64,000 bases of DNA from NCBI GenBank assembly GCA_023014485.1, contig JAJOZX010007493.1:162338-226337 (forward strand), read 5' to 3'. The translations under genes were made by a program, and so were the position numbers. Each line of letters starts with the position of its first letter. Positions within the stretch are counted from its first letter, which is position 1. Source of the DNA: Bathynomus jamesi. Lineage: Eukaryota > Arthropoda > Malacostraca > Isopoda > Cirolanidae. The notes beneath the pieces were generated by a model. That model ran no database searches, had not been told where the DNA came from, and saw only the letters and a list, made by a program, of their open reading frames with translations. This document shows, one piece after another, positions 32,009-43,338 of this stretch.

Positions 32009-32160
32009 AACTACCATCCGACCCACTGTTGCTTGATTTCGCCAATCAACGGGGAGCGTGTTACGACATTGGCTGCACTGTAACCCTATAAAAGACTAAA
32101 ACAAATTTTACACACACACACACACACACATTATATATATATATATATATATATATATGA
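31929..32160. repeat. (TA)n arrays around a short unique segment
   Basis: (TA)n at 31929-32006 and (CA)n(TA)n at 32111-32160. Between them lies GCCAATCAACGGGGAGCGTG and CTATAAAAGAC, perhaps a 5' promoter piece of the adjoining non-LTR element (weak). Confidence 0.7.
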
Positions 32161-32236
32161 ATGATACACACAGACCGTGCATGGAACAAGGAACTCTCCT
32201 GGGAAATTGTTCCATGCACGGTCTGTGTGTATCATG
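32161..32236. repeat. Palindrome with 28-bp arms
   Basis: TGATACACACAGACCGTGCA at the left is mirrored at 32208-32236 across a short spacer that includes GGAACTCTCCTGGG. It adjoins (TA)n like the larger palindromes. Confidence 0.85.
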
Positions 32237-34509
32237 AAAAAAACGTCAGGGGACCATTCTGAGTTCAATCCCATAATCATGGGTGGGCTAGATAGCTGTT
32301 GGGACGCTGATTCCAAATCTGTTATCGGTTTTCCTCTAGCACGTCTAGTTTTTGAGATGAGACAGATCATAATATATATAATAAATACTGTATATGTATA
32401 ATATAATACTATATATACACAGTATATAATATGTGTCCTTTATACAATATAATAATATATACAGTATAATATGCATATAACTCTATATAATATGATATAT
32501 AATACTATATGTACAAGAGATAATATGCATCCTTTACAGTATACATGTAGCGGAGTATTTTGTCGTTGCAGCTAAAGTGCAACTGTATTTGCTGTTATAC
32601 TGTACCCTCATGTATGGCATTTTGTCGTTTCAACTTAGGCTTTCCGCAGGTCATCTTGTGGTATTTTAGGTGAGAGCAGTTGCTGGCCACAAATTTGCAA
32701 ACGTTGCACTTGTAAACCCTTTTTATTCTTTGGCGTAACAGTCACATGTCTAGTTGTGTGTTGTGTTTTGTTTTGTGTCGCCCACTTACGCATTTTATTT
32801 TTTTAGGTGATTTACATCAACCCACTCATCAATCATCATGCCTCGAAAGTGTAAAAATCACCCCGACAATTTCTGTTACGTGTGCGGCTCGTTCGCGACT
32901 AAATCACAACGGCGTATAATCACGATGGATCTTCGGAAAACTTACCGGTTATACTTCGGCTGTCCTCTCGGCGAACAAGATAAGGGTGGGCGCCACATGT
33001 TATCTGTACCGCTTGTTCAAATGGATTACGTGACTGGTTGAACCAAAGGAAAAAGTCGATGCCGTTCGCTATACCCATGATATGGATATGGAGGGAGCCG
33101 AAAGACCATCATGGCGATTGTTACTTTTGCAATGTTAACATAACTGGATTCTCCGTGAAGAACAAGCATAACATCGTTTATCCGAACGTAGACTCCGCAA
33201 TCAGACCGATCCCTCACGATGACACGATGCCGATTCCAATACCTCCACAGCATGGACTCGATTCTTTAGAAGACGAAAGGGAATCCGACGAAGGTGCGAT
33301 TGGCGGAGATGCGGGACCTTCGGCCGATCTTGACTACACACCTGACGAAGAGCAATCGGAGCCGGAGAGGCTTACCCAAAACGAGTTGAATGACCTCATT
33401 AGAGACCTAGTCCTCTCCAAAGAGAAATCAGAACCCCTCTCCTCGAGACTCAAGCAGAAACACTTACTTGAGAAGACCATCCGAGTGTGTCACTATCGAA
33501 AACGAAACCATGATTTGGCGACATTCTTTACAGTAGACGGTCCGCTCTGCTATTGCCATGATATCAATGGACTTTTCGAGAACTTGTCACAGGTACACAC
33601 ACCATCTGAGTGGCGCCTCTTCATTGATTCCTCACAGCGAAGCTTGAAAGTGGTTCTCCTGCATAACGGGAACTTAAAGCCGTCCAACCCGATCACCCAC
33701 TCCGTTCATCTAAAGGAGACGTACGATAACATGAATATACGACTCGAAGCAATCCAGTACAGCACTCATGAATGGAATATCTGTGGTGATCTCAAAGTCA
33801 TTGGTATGTTAATGGGCATGCAAGGAGGGTTCACGAAATACTGTTGTTTCCTATGCCTATGGGACAGCCGTGCTACCGCGGATCATTACATCAGACGTGA
33901 CTGGCATCAAAGAAGTACATACGAGCCAGGAATAAGCAGTGTCCAGTGTGTTCCTTTAGTTGATTCAAAGATTTTATTGCCACCTCTCCACATTAAGCTC
34001 GGCTTAATGAAAAATTTGTGAAAGCGATGGGTAAGGCGAATTCGAGAGGGTTTCGATACCTTGTTGAGAAATTTGCAAACATCGGTGCCGCGAAATTGAA
34101 GGAGGAAATCTTTGTGGGGCCCCAAATCAGGGAGGTTCTGCAGGATGAAGGCTTTGAAGAAAGCCTCAATGCCTTAGAACTAAAAGCATGGCAGGCTTTC
34201 AAATGGATTTGATGAAACTTCTTGGGTAACCACAAGTCTCCCGCATACAAAGATGGAGTTCAGAAACTGCTCAATGCATATTAAGAAATGGGCTGTCGCA
34301 TGTCCTTGAAAATACATTTTTTACATTTGCATCTAGATTTCTTTCGCGAAAACCTTGGCGCGGTGAGTGACGAACAGGGAAAACGCTTCCATCAAGACAT
34401 CCAGTCAATGTAAAATCGCTACCAAGGTTTCTGGAACGAAAGTATGCTTGCAGACTACTGCTGGATGTTGTACCGCGACGATCCGGACAAGGTTTACAAA
34501 AGAAAATCG

Positions 34510-35478
34510 GGAGCAAGTGTAGTTTACGTCCTCCTGACGCAAAAGGGGACACAAACTACACTAGGTCAAAGTTAGGGAACGTAAACTACACTAGGATCTT
34601 TAGGAGACATTTTTTAAATGAATGCATCAAATAAAACGTTAAAACTCACGAAAATATTACGACTTAACCTAACCAATCGTCAATATATATATATATATAA
34701 ATTGACGATTGATTAGGTTAAGTCGTAATATTTTCGTTAGTTTTAACGTTTTATTTGATGGTATACGCGGACAAAGTTGGGGAACGCAAACTACACTAGG
34801 ATAATGTAGGGGAACGTAAAGGCTCTTTTTCGTTCTACCCCAGCAACAAAAAATGAAATTATATATTATTTTCTACTGTAGTTTTACTTGCTGAATTCAA
34901 TAATATATAACTTATTTTGGAGAAATTAATAACAAAAGAGTTATAGTCCGTTTATTTTATTTAAAAGTAGAGATTGCATTTAAGATTTCAATAAAAATGT
35001 CCTTTCCTTTTTGTCTTCTCCTCCACAGAAATTCACATAAATAAGAATCTATCATATTTCTAGATGTTCCCCAATGTCTCTCGTTCCTTTGTTTAGCTAA
35101 ATCAACTGTACGCCCTTGACGATTGGTTAGGTTAGGTCGTGATATTTTCGTTAGTTAGCCTTATAAGGTTAACTAAAGAAGGCTGGGATAGAACGTTATT
35201 TCCTTAACTATGTTTATGAAATTCCATTTATCATCCATAACAATATCTACAAAAGAGAGAAAAAAATTAATAATTATAAACAACAACTAATTAAAGCACA
35301 AATACTTTCTCCAAAATAAAATATATATATTATTGAATTCAGCAAGTAAAACTACACTAGGAATTGTTGCTGGGATAGAACGAAAAAGATCCAACGTAAA
35401 CTACACTAGGATAATGTAGGGGAACGTAAACTACACTAGGTCTAGGTACCACAGCGGGACGTAAACTACACTTGCTCC
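34510..35478. mobile_element. Foldback/MITE with GGAGCAAGTGTAG termini and 8-bp duplication
   Basis: The termini GGAGCAAGTGTAGTTTACGT and its reverse complement (ending 35478) are flanked by GAAAATCG on both sides (34502-34509, 35479-35486). The interior is built from repeated GGGAACGTAAACTACACTAGG-like blocks and carries a nested foldback at 34640-34752 plus a partial one at 35085-35170. A relative lies inside another element at 43146-43525. No coding capacity. Confidence 0.88.
34640..34752. repeat. Foldback of the GATTGGTTAGG family (copy 2)
   Basis: AAAACTCACGAAAATATTAC...CAATCGTC, a short (TA)n loop, then the inverse ending TTTTAACGTTTTATTTGATG. Confidence 0.85.
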
Positions 35479-35517
35479 GAAAATCGTACTCGCAACGATT
35501 TTAGGTTGGTGTACATT

Positions 35518-35807
35518 TCAGATCACCTGAAGATCAGGGCCCCCAGCCTTCTTTAGTTAGCTTTATAAGGCTATCACCACCTAACTTAACCCTTTAAGCC
35601 CTGAATTTTTTGTAGGGTTAAGTTATGAATGCTTGTATTTGAAACGTTAGCAATTTGTACCTTCAGTCCTTAAAGGGTTAACCAATCGTCAAGGGTGTAC
35701 AGTTGACCTAACGATTGGTTAGGTTAGGTCGTGATATTTTCGTTAGTTAGCCTTATAAGGCTAACTAAAGAAAGCTGGGGGCCCTGATCTTCAGGTGATC
35801 CGAAAGA
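35518..35807. mobile_element. Small foldback element with GATCACCTGAAGATCAG termini
   Basis: GATCACCTGAAGATCAGGGC...TTTAGTTAGC on the left is mirrored at 35752-35807. The interior holds a GATTGGTTAGG-family block (35690-35750) and CTTTAAGCCCTGAATTTTTT, similar to the small insertion at 40527-40614. No coding capacity. Confidence 0.75.
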
Positions 35808-36416
35808 TTTGATGTAGGCGTGCTTTTGAAGTTAGACCTATGACAGGCTACTCATTTAATTGTTTTAAAAACATGGTATATAAGTCCATATCAATGGTTA
35901 AGGTTTATCCATAAAAATATTATGCTTTTAGCATTACCCAGTGGGAAAAATTTGTCATTATTCATGCTGATTAGTTAGCCTGCCAGAATGTGAACACTTT
36001 CTTGACATCAAATTTTAAAAAGTTTGAGTTTTAGATCTGAAGCTGATATCTTGGAGAATTTCTTAAAAATTAAGGGACAAATGTCAGTTCTGATGAAGTT
36101 GAGGCTTTACTTTATTTTGTTTCGTTTCATCTGCCATTCCAAAGTATAATATCTTGTTAAGCAAACGTTCGTCTGGGCGGTTGCAATTTGGTGTTTAAGA
36201 GCAAAGGATTCCCTTCAATTCACATCTTGAACCGATTCGTCATGCGAGAGAGTGATTGCAAATTTCTATAAACTAAAAACATATTTGCAAACCATATGAC
36301 GAAATGATAAAGTAATAAACCATTTACTTAAAGTTTTTAAGTAAAAAACTCTTTATAAATGTAGGAAGTACAGTATATTTGTTTCACGCAGCGTAGCGTT
36401 TCACCATATCTTTATA
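35808..36416. other. Stretch without gene
   Basis: No supported feature up to the TA at 36415-36416. Confidence 0.35.
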
Positions 36417-37119
36417 CAGGGTGTTTATAAAGTCCTTATCTATTTCATTGAAAACGTAGCAAAAAGGGTAAAATTCAATAACAATATAACAGAAGGCATA
36501 CATTTAATAAATACTTAAGCATATGATTCTACATGAGCACCATCAGTATCTCTACAGAGTTCGGATCTGTCAGCAGCATTGCGGAACACATTTTTTAGCA
36601 TGACAGGGGTTATTTTTGTAACTGTTGTTACGATACGAGCGCGTAAATGTCCCAGCTTCATTCAGATGGCATTTTAAACACCGTCGTCTTTCAACAAGAT
36701 GGGGCACCTTGTCATTACGCAAACATTGTGCGAGAGTACCGAAATGAACGATTTCCAAATTGGTGGATCGGACGTGAAGGCAACAGGCCCTGGGCGGCTC
36801 GATCTCCTGACCTAACGCCCTTGGATTTCTTTGCATGGGGCTTTATCAAATCAAACGTCTATCAAACGAGGGTTACAGATCTGCAAGATTTACGTGCTCG
36901 TATCGTAACAGCAGTTACAAAAATAACCCCTGTCATGATCCAAAATGTGTTCCGCAATGCTGCTGACAGATTCGAACTCTGTAGAGATACTGATGGTGCT
37001 CATGTAAAATCATATGCTTAAGTATTCATTAAATGTATGCCTTCTATTATATTGTTATTGAATTTTATCCTTTTTGCTACGTTTTCACTGAAATAGCTAG
37101 GGACTTTATAAACACCCTG
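36417..37119 (+). mobile_element. Mariner-like element with self-inverted ends
   Basis: Starts CAGGGTGTTTATAAAGTCC and ends with the reverse complement, flanked by TA (36415-36416, 37120-37121). The left 230 bp (36417-36647) are not a normal 5' end but an inverted copy of the right 230 bp (about 36890-37119), including the transposase C-terminal codons. The element therefore has two 3' ends. Confidence 0.87.
36647..37021 (+). pseudogene. Mariner-like transposase, C-terminal fragment
   Basis: The frame contains VVFQQDGAPCHYANIVREYR (second catalytic Asp), WWIGREGNRPWAARSPDLTP then LDFFAWGFIKSNVY (third Asp), and the C-terminal DLRARIVTAVTKITPVM. The DNA-binding domain and first Asp block are missing, replaced by the inverted 3' arm. 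Confidence 0.85.
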
Positions 37120-37264
37120 TACTATATTATATTTTTCTTTAAGAGTGAATGAGTATACGAGATAAGTATACGGATGATGTGAATGCAGTGTAAAACGTTT
37201 CTCGTAAATATTCTTTTTCTAGCTTTTTTCTTCTACTATATTCTTTTTCTGTCAACAGTGGCTG

Positions 37265-37490
37265 GCAAGAGAGAGAGTTACAAGGGATTACAAGGACATG
37301 AAGAAGGTTCCTGTTATTAAACTAGTGTATTTTTTAATTATTCCAGCAGTGGTAGAAAGCTAGATAGAAAAAACATAAGGCTCTCGCCCCACCCTCCCCG
37401 CCAGAGGCGGGTACGGAAAAGGTTGAAGAAAATACCTTGACCCTGGAAAAGTAGCCAAGGAAATTTTACAGGAAAGAGGAGGATATAAAA
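37265..37490 (-). mobile_element. CR1-like 3' end and associated repeat (second copy)
   Basis: A short GA run, GTTACAAGGGATTACAAGG, then the block also present at 17610-17800. Confidence 0.7.
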
Positions 37491-37684
37491 GCTAGGTCTG
37501 TAATTACTCTATGCACACAGAGAAATCGTACATTAGATAGCATCGTTGTATAAACTAACAACTTGTATTAATATACTGGTACTGATCTATTAAATTATCA
37601 ACCACTTGGTATCATCACAAAAACCTCAAACGTACGTTTTGATTTCATACCAAATATTTACAGCTCTATCTACCGAGGTATCGG

Positions 37685-37818
37685 TCCAACAAAGATCCCA
37701 TGGCCCACTCCAGGCTAGCCCCAAAAGGATTAAGAGAGGCAAAGGTTAACAAAGGTCCAACAAAGACCCCATGGCCCACTCCAGGCTAGCCCCAAAAGGA
37801 TTAAGAGAGGCAAAGGTT
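37685..37818. repeat. Tandem duplication (about 66-bp unit)
   Basis: GTCCAACAAAGATCCCATGG...GAGAGGCAAAGGTTAA occurs twice in a row with one substitution. Confidence 0.88.
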
Positions 37819-37944
37819 AAACTCTCTATGTTTACACGCGTGTACGCGCAAAGTCATCACGCCGCAATCACATGCATCCAGACACTCAAAAGAAAGAAGA
37901 GAAAAAAGAAATCGTGACGGCAGAAACGCAACTTTCTCTCTCTT

Positions 37945-37950
<6 letters not shown>

Positions 37951-38009
<59 letters not shown>
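37951..38009. repeat. (GA)n microsatellite
   Basis: About 29 GA units, without an adjacent CR1 end. Confidence 0.9.
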
Positions 38010-38150
38010 TGCTTTATCTGTTATTTTCTTTACTTTTCATTTTTTCTGGATGAGTGCTTTGCACCTAGATAATTGCAAGCATGAATTCACTGTGTCAATT
38101 TCATTTCTAACTTCTTTTTCTTCAGTAGGATAACTAAATTATATATTATA

Positions 38151-38376
38151 CAGGGTGATTCAAAAGTCAGGTTACATAGGGAAATACTGTATTATGTAAT
38201 GATACAGGGGAATAGTCACATCACATGTTCGATGTGGCCACCGTTAACGGCAATGCACTTGTGCAGCCAGCTAGGAATATCACATCAGTGCGCTCCTCCT
38301 TCGATAACATCTCATAACTCATTTATCTGCAAAGAAACAGAAAAGCCCTATGTAACCTGACTTTTGAATCACCCTA
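38151..38376. mobile_element. Mariner-type MITE, 226 bp
   Basis: CAGGGTGATTCAAAAGTCAG and the reverse complement CTGACTTTTGAATCACCCT, with TA on both sides. No coding capacity. A fourth mariner-type terminal family in the window. Confidence 0.85.
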
Positions 38377-38411
38377 TATATATATATATTATATATATAT
38401 ATATATATATA

Positions 38412-38600
38412 TGATGAATAAAACCACGAAGGAAAGGAAACACAAAAAGGTGCTCAAGCGCTTTCGTCTAATGACATCCTCAGGAACACTGAAGTACATA
38501 AAAGGTTACGGCCTATATATAGGTTACAGAAAGAAAAAAAAAAAGAAATAAATAACATACACACAAACATATATATATATATATATATACATACATATCT

Positions 38601-38651
<51 letters not shown>

Positions 38652-39005
38652 ATAAACGGAGAAGTAAAAATAAAAATAAAAAATTAAAGGATTAACAAAG
38701 AGGCATACAGATTTGTAAGGAAAAATATCGATTTTTAGCACAAGATCAAATGAATTATAAAAATACAAATTTATACTGGAAATCTGCCCGGGTTTTAACA
38801 CTTTGCCTTTTATAGTCAAGTTTCGATATATATAAACTTGACTATAAAAGGCAAAGTGTTAAAACTCGGGCAGATTTCCAGTATAAATTTGTATTTTTAT
38901 AATTCATTTGATCTTGTGCTAAAAATCGATATTTTTCCTTACAAATCTGTATGCCTCTTTGTTAATCCTTTAATTTTTAATTTTTATTTTTACTTCTCCG
39001 TTTAT

Positions 39006-39076
<71 letters not shown>

Positions 39077-39271
39077 AGATATGTATGTATATATATATAT
39101 ATATATGTTTGTGTGTATGTATGTTATTTATTTATTTATTTTATTTTTTCTTTCTGTAACCTATATATAGGCCGTAACCTTTTATGTACTTCAGTGTTCC
39201 TGAGGATGTCATTAGACGAAAGCACTTGAGCACCTTTTTGTGTTTCCTTTCCTTCGTGGTTTTATTCATCA
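38412..39271. repeat. Very long palindrome, arms about 410-430 bp
   Basis: GATGAATAAAACCACGAAGG on the left is mirrored at the right end. The centre is AACTTGAC-type inverted sequence around (TA)n at 38812-38845. The arms include internal (TA)n/(CA)n tracts that differ in length. Each arm has CCTGAGGATGTCATTAGACG then AAAGC (right copy 39200-39225), again a CTGANGA-stem-GAAA order. One end of the same family also appears at about 26855-26935. Confidence 0.9.
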
Positions 39272-39299
39272 TAAATATTTTTCACGTGTTACTTTCGTG

Positions 39300-40074
39300 A
39301 AGAAAGAGTACAAATAATTTCTAACCGTCACCCAGGAAGATTTTGTTACGACCGGCCTTGGTTCCCATACTGACTCAACCTTAATCCTTGAGTTTATTTT
39401 TTGTGGTGTTATTTAAAGGACAAAGTCTAGAGAAATAATCCAAAGACATTTCATCAGCTACAAAATTAAATCACAGCTGCAACAAATACAACTGCAGAAG
39501 ATATTTTAGCAAGAACTGTTCAAAATTTCAGAGCACGTTTAAATTAAATTATTGAAAACAGTGTTGATCATAATGAAAAGGTTTTTTATTAAAAAAACAT
39601 TCCAAACAGTATATTTTATATGCTTAAAAAAATAAATGGTTATTGTATCGCACATACGCAAATAGTTATTAAAAAGTGAATATATATATATATATTCACT
39701 TTTTAATAACTATTTGCGTATTTGCGATACAATAACCATTTATTTTTTTAAGCATATAAAATATACTGTTTGGAATGTTTTTTTAATAAAAAACCTTTTC
39801 ATTATGATCAACACTGTTTTCAATAATTTAATTTAAACGTGCTCTGAAATTTTGAACAGTTCTTGCTAAAATATCTTCTGCAGTTGTATTTGTTGCAGCT
39901 GTGATTTAATTTTGTAGCTGATGAAATGTCTTTGGATTATTTCTCTAGACTTTGTCCTTTAAATAACACCACAAAAATAAACTCAAGGATTAAGGTTGAG
40001 TCAGTATGGGAACCAAGGCCGGTCGTAACAAAATCTTCCTGGGTGACGGTTAGAAATTATTTGTACTCTTTCTT
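39300..40074. repeat. Very long palindrome, arms about 380 bp
   Basis: AAGAAAGAGTACAAATAATT at the left is mirrored at the right end. The arms meet at a short (TA)n loop near 39680-39700 and look nearly identical. It starts only about 30 bases from the end of the previous palindrome, and no coding frame is supported. Confidence 0.92.
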
Positions 40075-40479
40075 CAAAATGTTCGTTCAGTCCAGCACAT
40101 TATTGGATGTATATGGACGAGCACCATCCTAATGGTAGAAAGTGACACCGAAGTTTGTTGTCCATTATCACGATATCATTTTAAATGTACAAATAATATA
40201 CAGACCTGTATAAACAGAAGGTTTGAAAATGAAAATATTCCGAGTTTCAATTTACTAAACTGCGTGACATTAATAAGATACAAGATATATTACTTTAATT
40301 GAATGAATTCCTGTCATTAGACGTATGTTTAATATATTTTACATTAATGAAGGATATATAGTTTATTATGAAAGCTTATTATTCATCATCCTTTGTACTC
40401 GTAGTAACATCTACGGTTTTCGTGGGATCTGAGCCACCACCCCACCAAGGACGACCCAGAGAAGGACTTTAATCGCAGA
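40075..40479. other. Stretch without gene
   Basis: No supported feature. Confidence 0.35.
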
Positions 40480-40665
40480 AAATCTAAAGTCCTAGCCCAG
40501 ACTCGAACCCAGGATCTTCAACTTAACCTTTTTTGGACCACTGGGTCGAATATGTACCGTTTCCTATACACGCACTCATAACTTAACCCAACAAAAACTT
40601 CGGTCGTTAAGAGGTTAAATGCCTGATGCTCTATCTACCACTAACCTCTCCTGGCGGATGTTTAT
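40480..40665 (-). pseudogene. tRNA-like sequence split by a small insertion
   Basis: Read leftwards: GGTTAGTGGTAGATAGAGCA (A-box and D-arm-like) at about 40650-40631, then CAGGCATTTAA. After an 88-bp insertion the sequence continues AGATCCTGGGTTCGAGTC (T-arm and B box) at about 40516-40499. Without the insertion the spacing fits a tRNA or tRNA-derived SINE head. The anticodon cannot be read reliably. Confidence 0.55.
40527..40614. mobile_element. Tiny piggyBac-like MITE with TTAA duplication
   Basis: 88 bp flanked by TTAA at 40523-40526 and 40615-40618. The ends CCTTTTTTGGACC and GGTCGTTAAGAGG are imperfectly inverted and begin with CC as in piggyBac. It lies inside the tRNA-like sequence. 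A related sequence is at about 35590-35690. Confidence 0.6.
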
Positions 40666-41143
40666 TATGAAAGGAGTACCGTCGGGGTATAGGGTTGGGT
40701 TAGAAGATCTGCGGGAAAGGGGTGTTTCACTACGACCATGTATTATATTGTTTCGTAATAAAAAGAAACACGCAGTCAAAGTCGCTTTTTCAGCTATCCT
40801 GTTCAGGTGAATCATTGCATCTTAATTACGCGCATACTACACTTATAGTACAGGATAAAAAATGTAATTACAGACTAGATTTTCTTCGTCTCTTTCAAAT
40901 CGTTTTTGGACGTAGGGATTTTTTATTTTTAGATTTTTTTTTTCACTCTCTGGAAAAGAGCCATCTAGGACGTTTTGGCGCCGACATTTTGGCGCTGGAC
41001 GTTTTGGCGCCGCCGTTTGGGCGCGGAGCCGGTTTGGCGCCGCCGTTAATTAGTATTAAGTATTAAGTAGTAATACTTGGTTATTAACCTGAAGTGCTGT
41101 CTGTCTTTTCAGATAAGTTGTGTTGTTGCCCTTAATAGCATAA

Positions 41144-41338
41144 ATGTCTGAAAATATATCAAGTAAGAAAGGGAAACAGAAGTTTTCACATAATGGATAT
41201 TTGTATGTGTTTGATAAATGTAGCAAGCGCGACCCTTCGTTACTTTTTTGGCGGTGCGAGCAAAAGAGTCAGTGTATTATAAGGTGTATATATAATATGG
41301 GTACTTTTCCGTTATCTGCCCCATTGACGATTGGTTAG
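41144..41338 (+). pseudogene. FLYWCH zinc-finger fragment
   Basis: GKQKFSHNGYLYVFDKCSKR then PSLLFWRCEQKSQCIIRC shows the F-Y-W-C-C pattern that names the FLYWCH finger. The frame is cut at about 41320 by a foldback insertion. The protein would be the N-terminal DNA-binding part of a MULE-type transposase or a derived host factor. Confidence 0.68.
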
Positions 41339-41510
41339 GTTCAGTCATGATATTTTCGTTAAAACTAACAAAAATATCACAACTTAACCTAACCAATCGT
41401 CACTGCCCGGTTAGGTCAACTGTACGCCCTTGACGATTGGTTAGGTTAAGTCGTGACATTTTCGTTAGTTTTAACAAAAATATCACGACTTAACCTAACC
41501 AGTCCTCAAA
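41325..41510. repeat. Double foldback of the GATTGGTTAGG family
   Basis: Two successive palindromes each contain GACGATTGGTTAGGTT and its inverse, with TTTTCGTTAGTTTTAAC arms and CAACTGTACGCCCTTGACG between. Copies 3 and 4 of the family. Confidence 0.85.
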
Positions 41511-41574
41511 CGGCGCCCAAACAGCGGCGCCAAAACGGCGGCGCCAGAACGTCGGCGCCAAAACGTCCCATTCC

Positions 41575-42102
41575 GGGAAAAGAAAGTATCCTCGTGTAAT
41601 CAAATCCCGCCTTCGCAGTTTATATATCCAATCATATGGTTCTGTCACAATCTCCTTCCAGCTAATCGCTATACACTTATATAGGGTCTTTGCGAAACTT
41701 TTTTGAACGACTGTACATAAAACAGAAGAAAGTTTGTTGAAAAAGTTTAATAATAACAAAAGCAAAATGGTCCCATTCCTTAATGTATTCTTGTTTCGCA
41801 ATTAACTAGTTTCTTTTTAAAAAATTAAACTATTCAATATTCAATTTTCAACATTCATTTCGTAATCTAAAGCGACATGAACCCAAGATTTCTTCTTAGA
41901 TCTTTCGCATGTCGACCCAAGCCAGCAAACTGCCTATTCCTCATTTTTGTGAGAGTGAAAGTACCCAGAGAAAGTGCTCATAGAAATTTCGTTCTATGAG
42001 CACTTTCGACATAATTTTAGAATTATAGCAAAGAGAGTATATGGTTCCTATCGCATACCTTTAAATCTTATTTATTAATAAAAATGTATACATAATGAAC
42101 AT
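41575..42102. other. Stretch without gene
   Basis: No supported feature; AAAGTGCTCATAGAAATTTC and GAAATTTC-like inverted words near 41975-42005 form a small hairpin. Confidence 0.35.
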
Positions 42103-42110
42103 AGAGTGTA

Positions 42111-42621
42111 ATTTAGTGGTGGACCGGATGTCAGTTTTTCAACATATGCGGATGCAGATGCGGATCTTTAATTTCAATATCCGCGGATGCGGATATTTAG
42201 TTAATCTATCAATATACTATAGAATTATGAATATATGACATAATTTTTCAAATTTCGTGATATTACTATTATGGCAGGCAATGCATAGGAATTAAAATTA
42301 ATATTAATGTTTTCATTATGATAAAAATAATAACTTTCTCAAGAGTTTCAGCCACAGAAAATTCAATGAAACAAGTTTCATTCAATTTTCTGTGTTACCA
42401 GGCATTTATATTTTGAGGTTTATATATTTGTTTGTTCATTAATAAATATAATTAATACTTTACATGAAATGTGCATGACTGGGCCTTATAAGCTACTTTA
42501 TAAGCTAATTTAATTGTAAATTGCATAATTTATTATAGGTAATATCCGCATAATATCCGCAGTCAGAAATGAGGATGCGGATGTTAAAAATGATGCGGAT
42601 GCGGATATTCGGTCCACCACT
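42111..42621. mobile_element. hAT-type MITE with TGGTGGACC termini
   Basis: TAGTGGTGGACCGGATGTC on the left and GATATTCGGTCCACCACT on the right. AGAGTGTA flanks both sides (42103-42110, 42622-42629), an 8-bp duplication. Subterminal GCGGATGCGGAT repeats occur at both ends. No coding capacity. Confidence 0.82.
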
Positions 42622-42694
42622 AGAGTGTATCATAGATTTAGAATTTAGAATTTAAATCACTGATTTCTTTCCATCGTACTTAGGAAAAATTACG

Positions 42695-42697
<3 letters not shown>

Positions 42698-42747
<50 letters not shown>
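42698..42747. repeat. (TA)n microsatellite
   Basis: About 24 TA units. Confidence 0.9.
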
Positions 42748-42748
<1 letters not shown>

Positions 42749-42865
42749 TCGTTGAAATAAGTCACCTCCTCTTGACCCATTGTACATACTGTAAATCATA
42801 CCGTTAGCAGACTGACTGAATAAAACAGAATGACTGAATAAAACAAAGTATGTACCCTTTTTAAC

Positions 42866-43304
42866 GGTGCTCGGACTTTTCGTCGCCGGACTTTTCGTCG
42901 CCGGACGTTTCGTCGTCGGACGTTTCGTCGAACGGACGTTTCGTCGCCGGACGTTTCGTCGAACGGACGTTTCGTCGTCGGACGTTTCGTCGAACGGACG
43001 TTTCGTCGACAGACGTATCGTCAAATGGCTATTTCATATTTCTACCACCCCCATCTCAGATAATGTAATGATGCAATTAGAGGTTAATCAACCAACCAGG
43101 TAATTGCGCACTTAGAGGTTAATAAACCAACCAGCGTCCACAGCCGGGTAAAGTTTACGTTCCCCCTACATTATCCTAGTGTAGTTTACATTCCCCTACA
43201 TTATCCTGCTGTAGTTTGCGTTCCCCAACTTTGTCCGCGTATACCTAATCAAATAAAACGTTAAAACTAACGAAAATATTACGACTTAACCTAACCAATC
43301 GTCA

Positions 43305-43338
<34 letters not shown>

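Larger units (their letters stand above)
32838..35504 (+). pseudogene. Decayed repeat-family protein with zinc-knuckle N terminus
   Basis: Starts MPRKCKNHPDNFCYVCGSF with paired cysteines (C5, C13, C16), then YFGCPLGEQDK, then in a shifted frame (33038 on) KSMPFAIPMIW, DCYFCNVN and NELNDLIRDLVLSKEKSEPL. It continues with NIRLEAIQYSTHEWNICGDL, YCCFLCLWDSRA and LPPLHIKLGLMKN. I recognise it as a protein family that is highly repeated in invertebrate genomes and probably transposon-associated, function unknown. Frameshifts lie near 32990 and 34018, stops near 34212-34290 and 34412, and a foldback (34510-35478) sits in its last codons. The end is TAG at 35502-35504. Confidence 0.72.
40968..41568 (+). 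mobile_element. DNA element with GGCGCC-rich inverted ends and FLYWCH gene scrap
   Basis: The left end GGACGTTTTGGCGCCGACAT and further GGCGCC words are mirrored at 41505-41568. In between lie a FLYWCH-type coding scrap and a double foldback. FLYWCH domains occur in Mutator-like (MULE) transposases, so a MULE derivative is likely. No clear target duplication was found. Confidence 0.68.
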
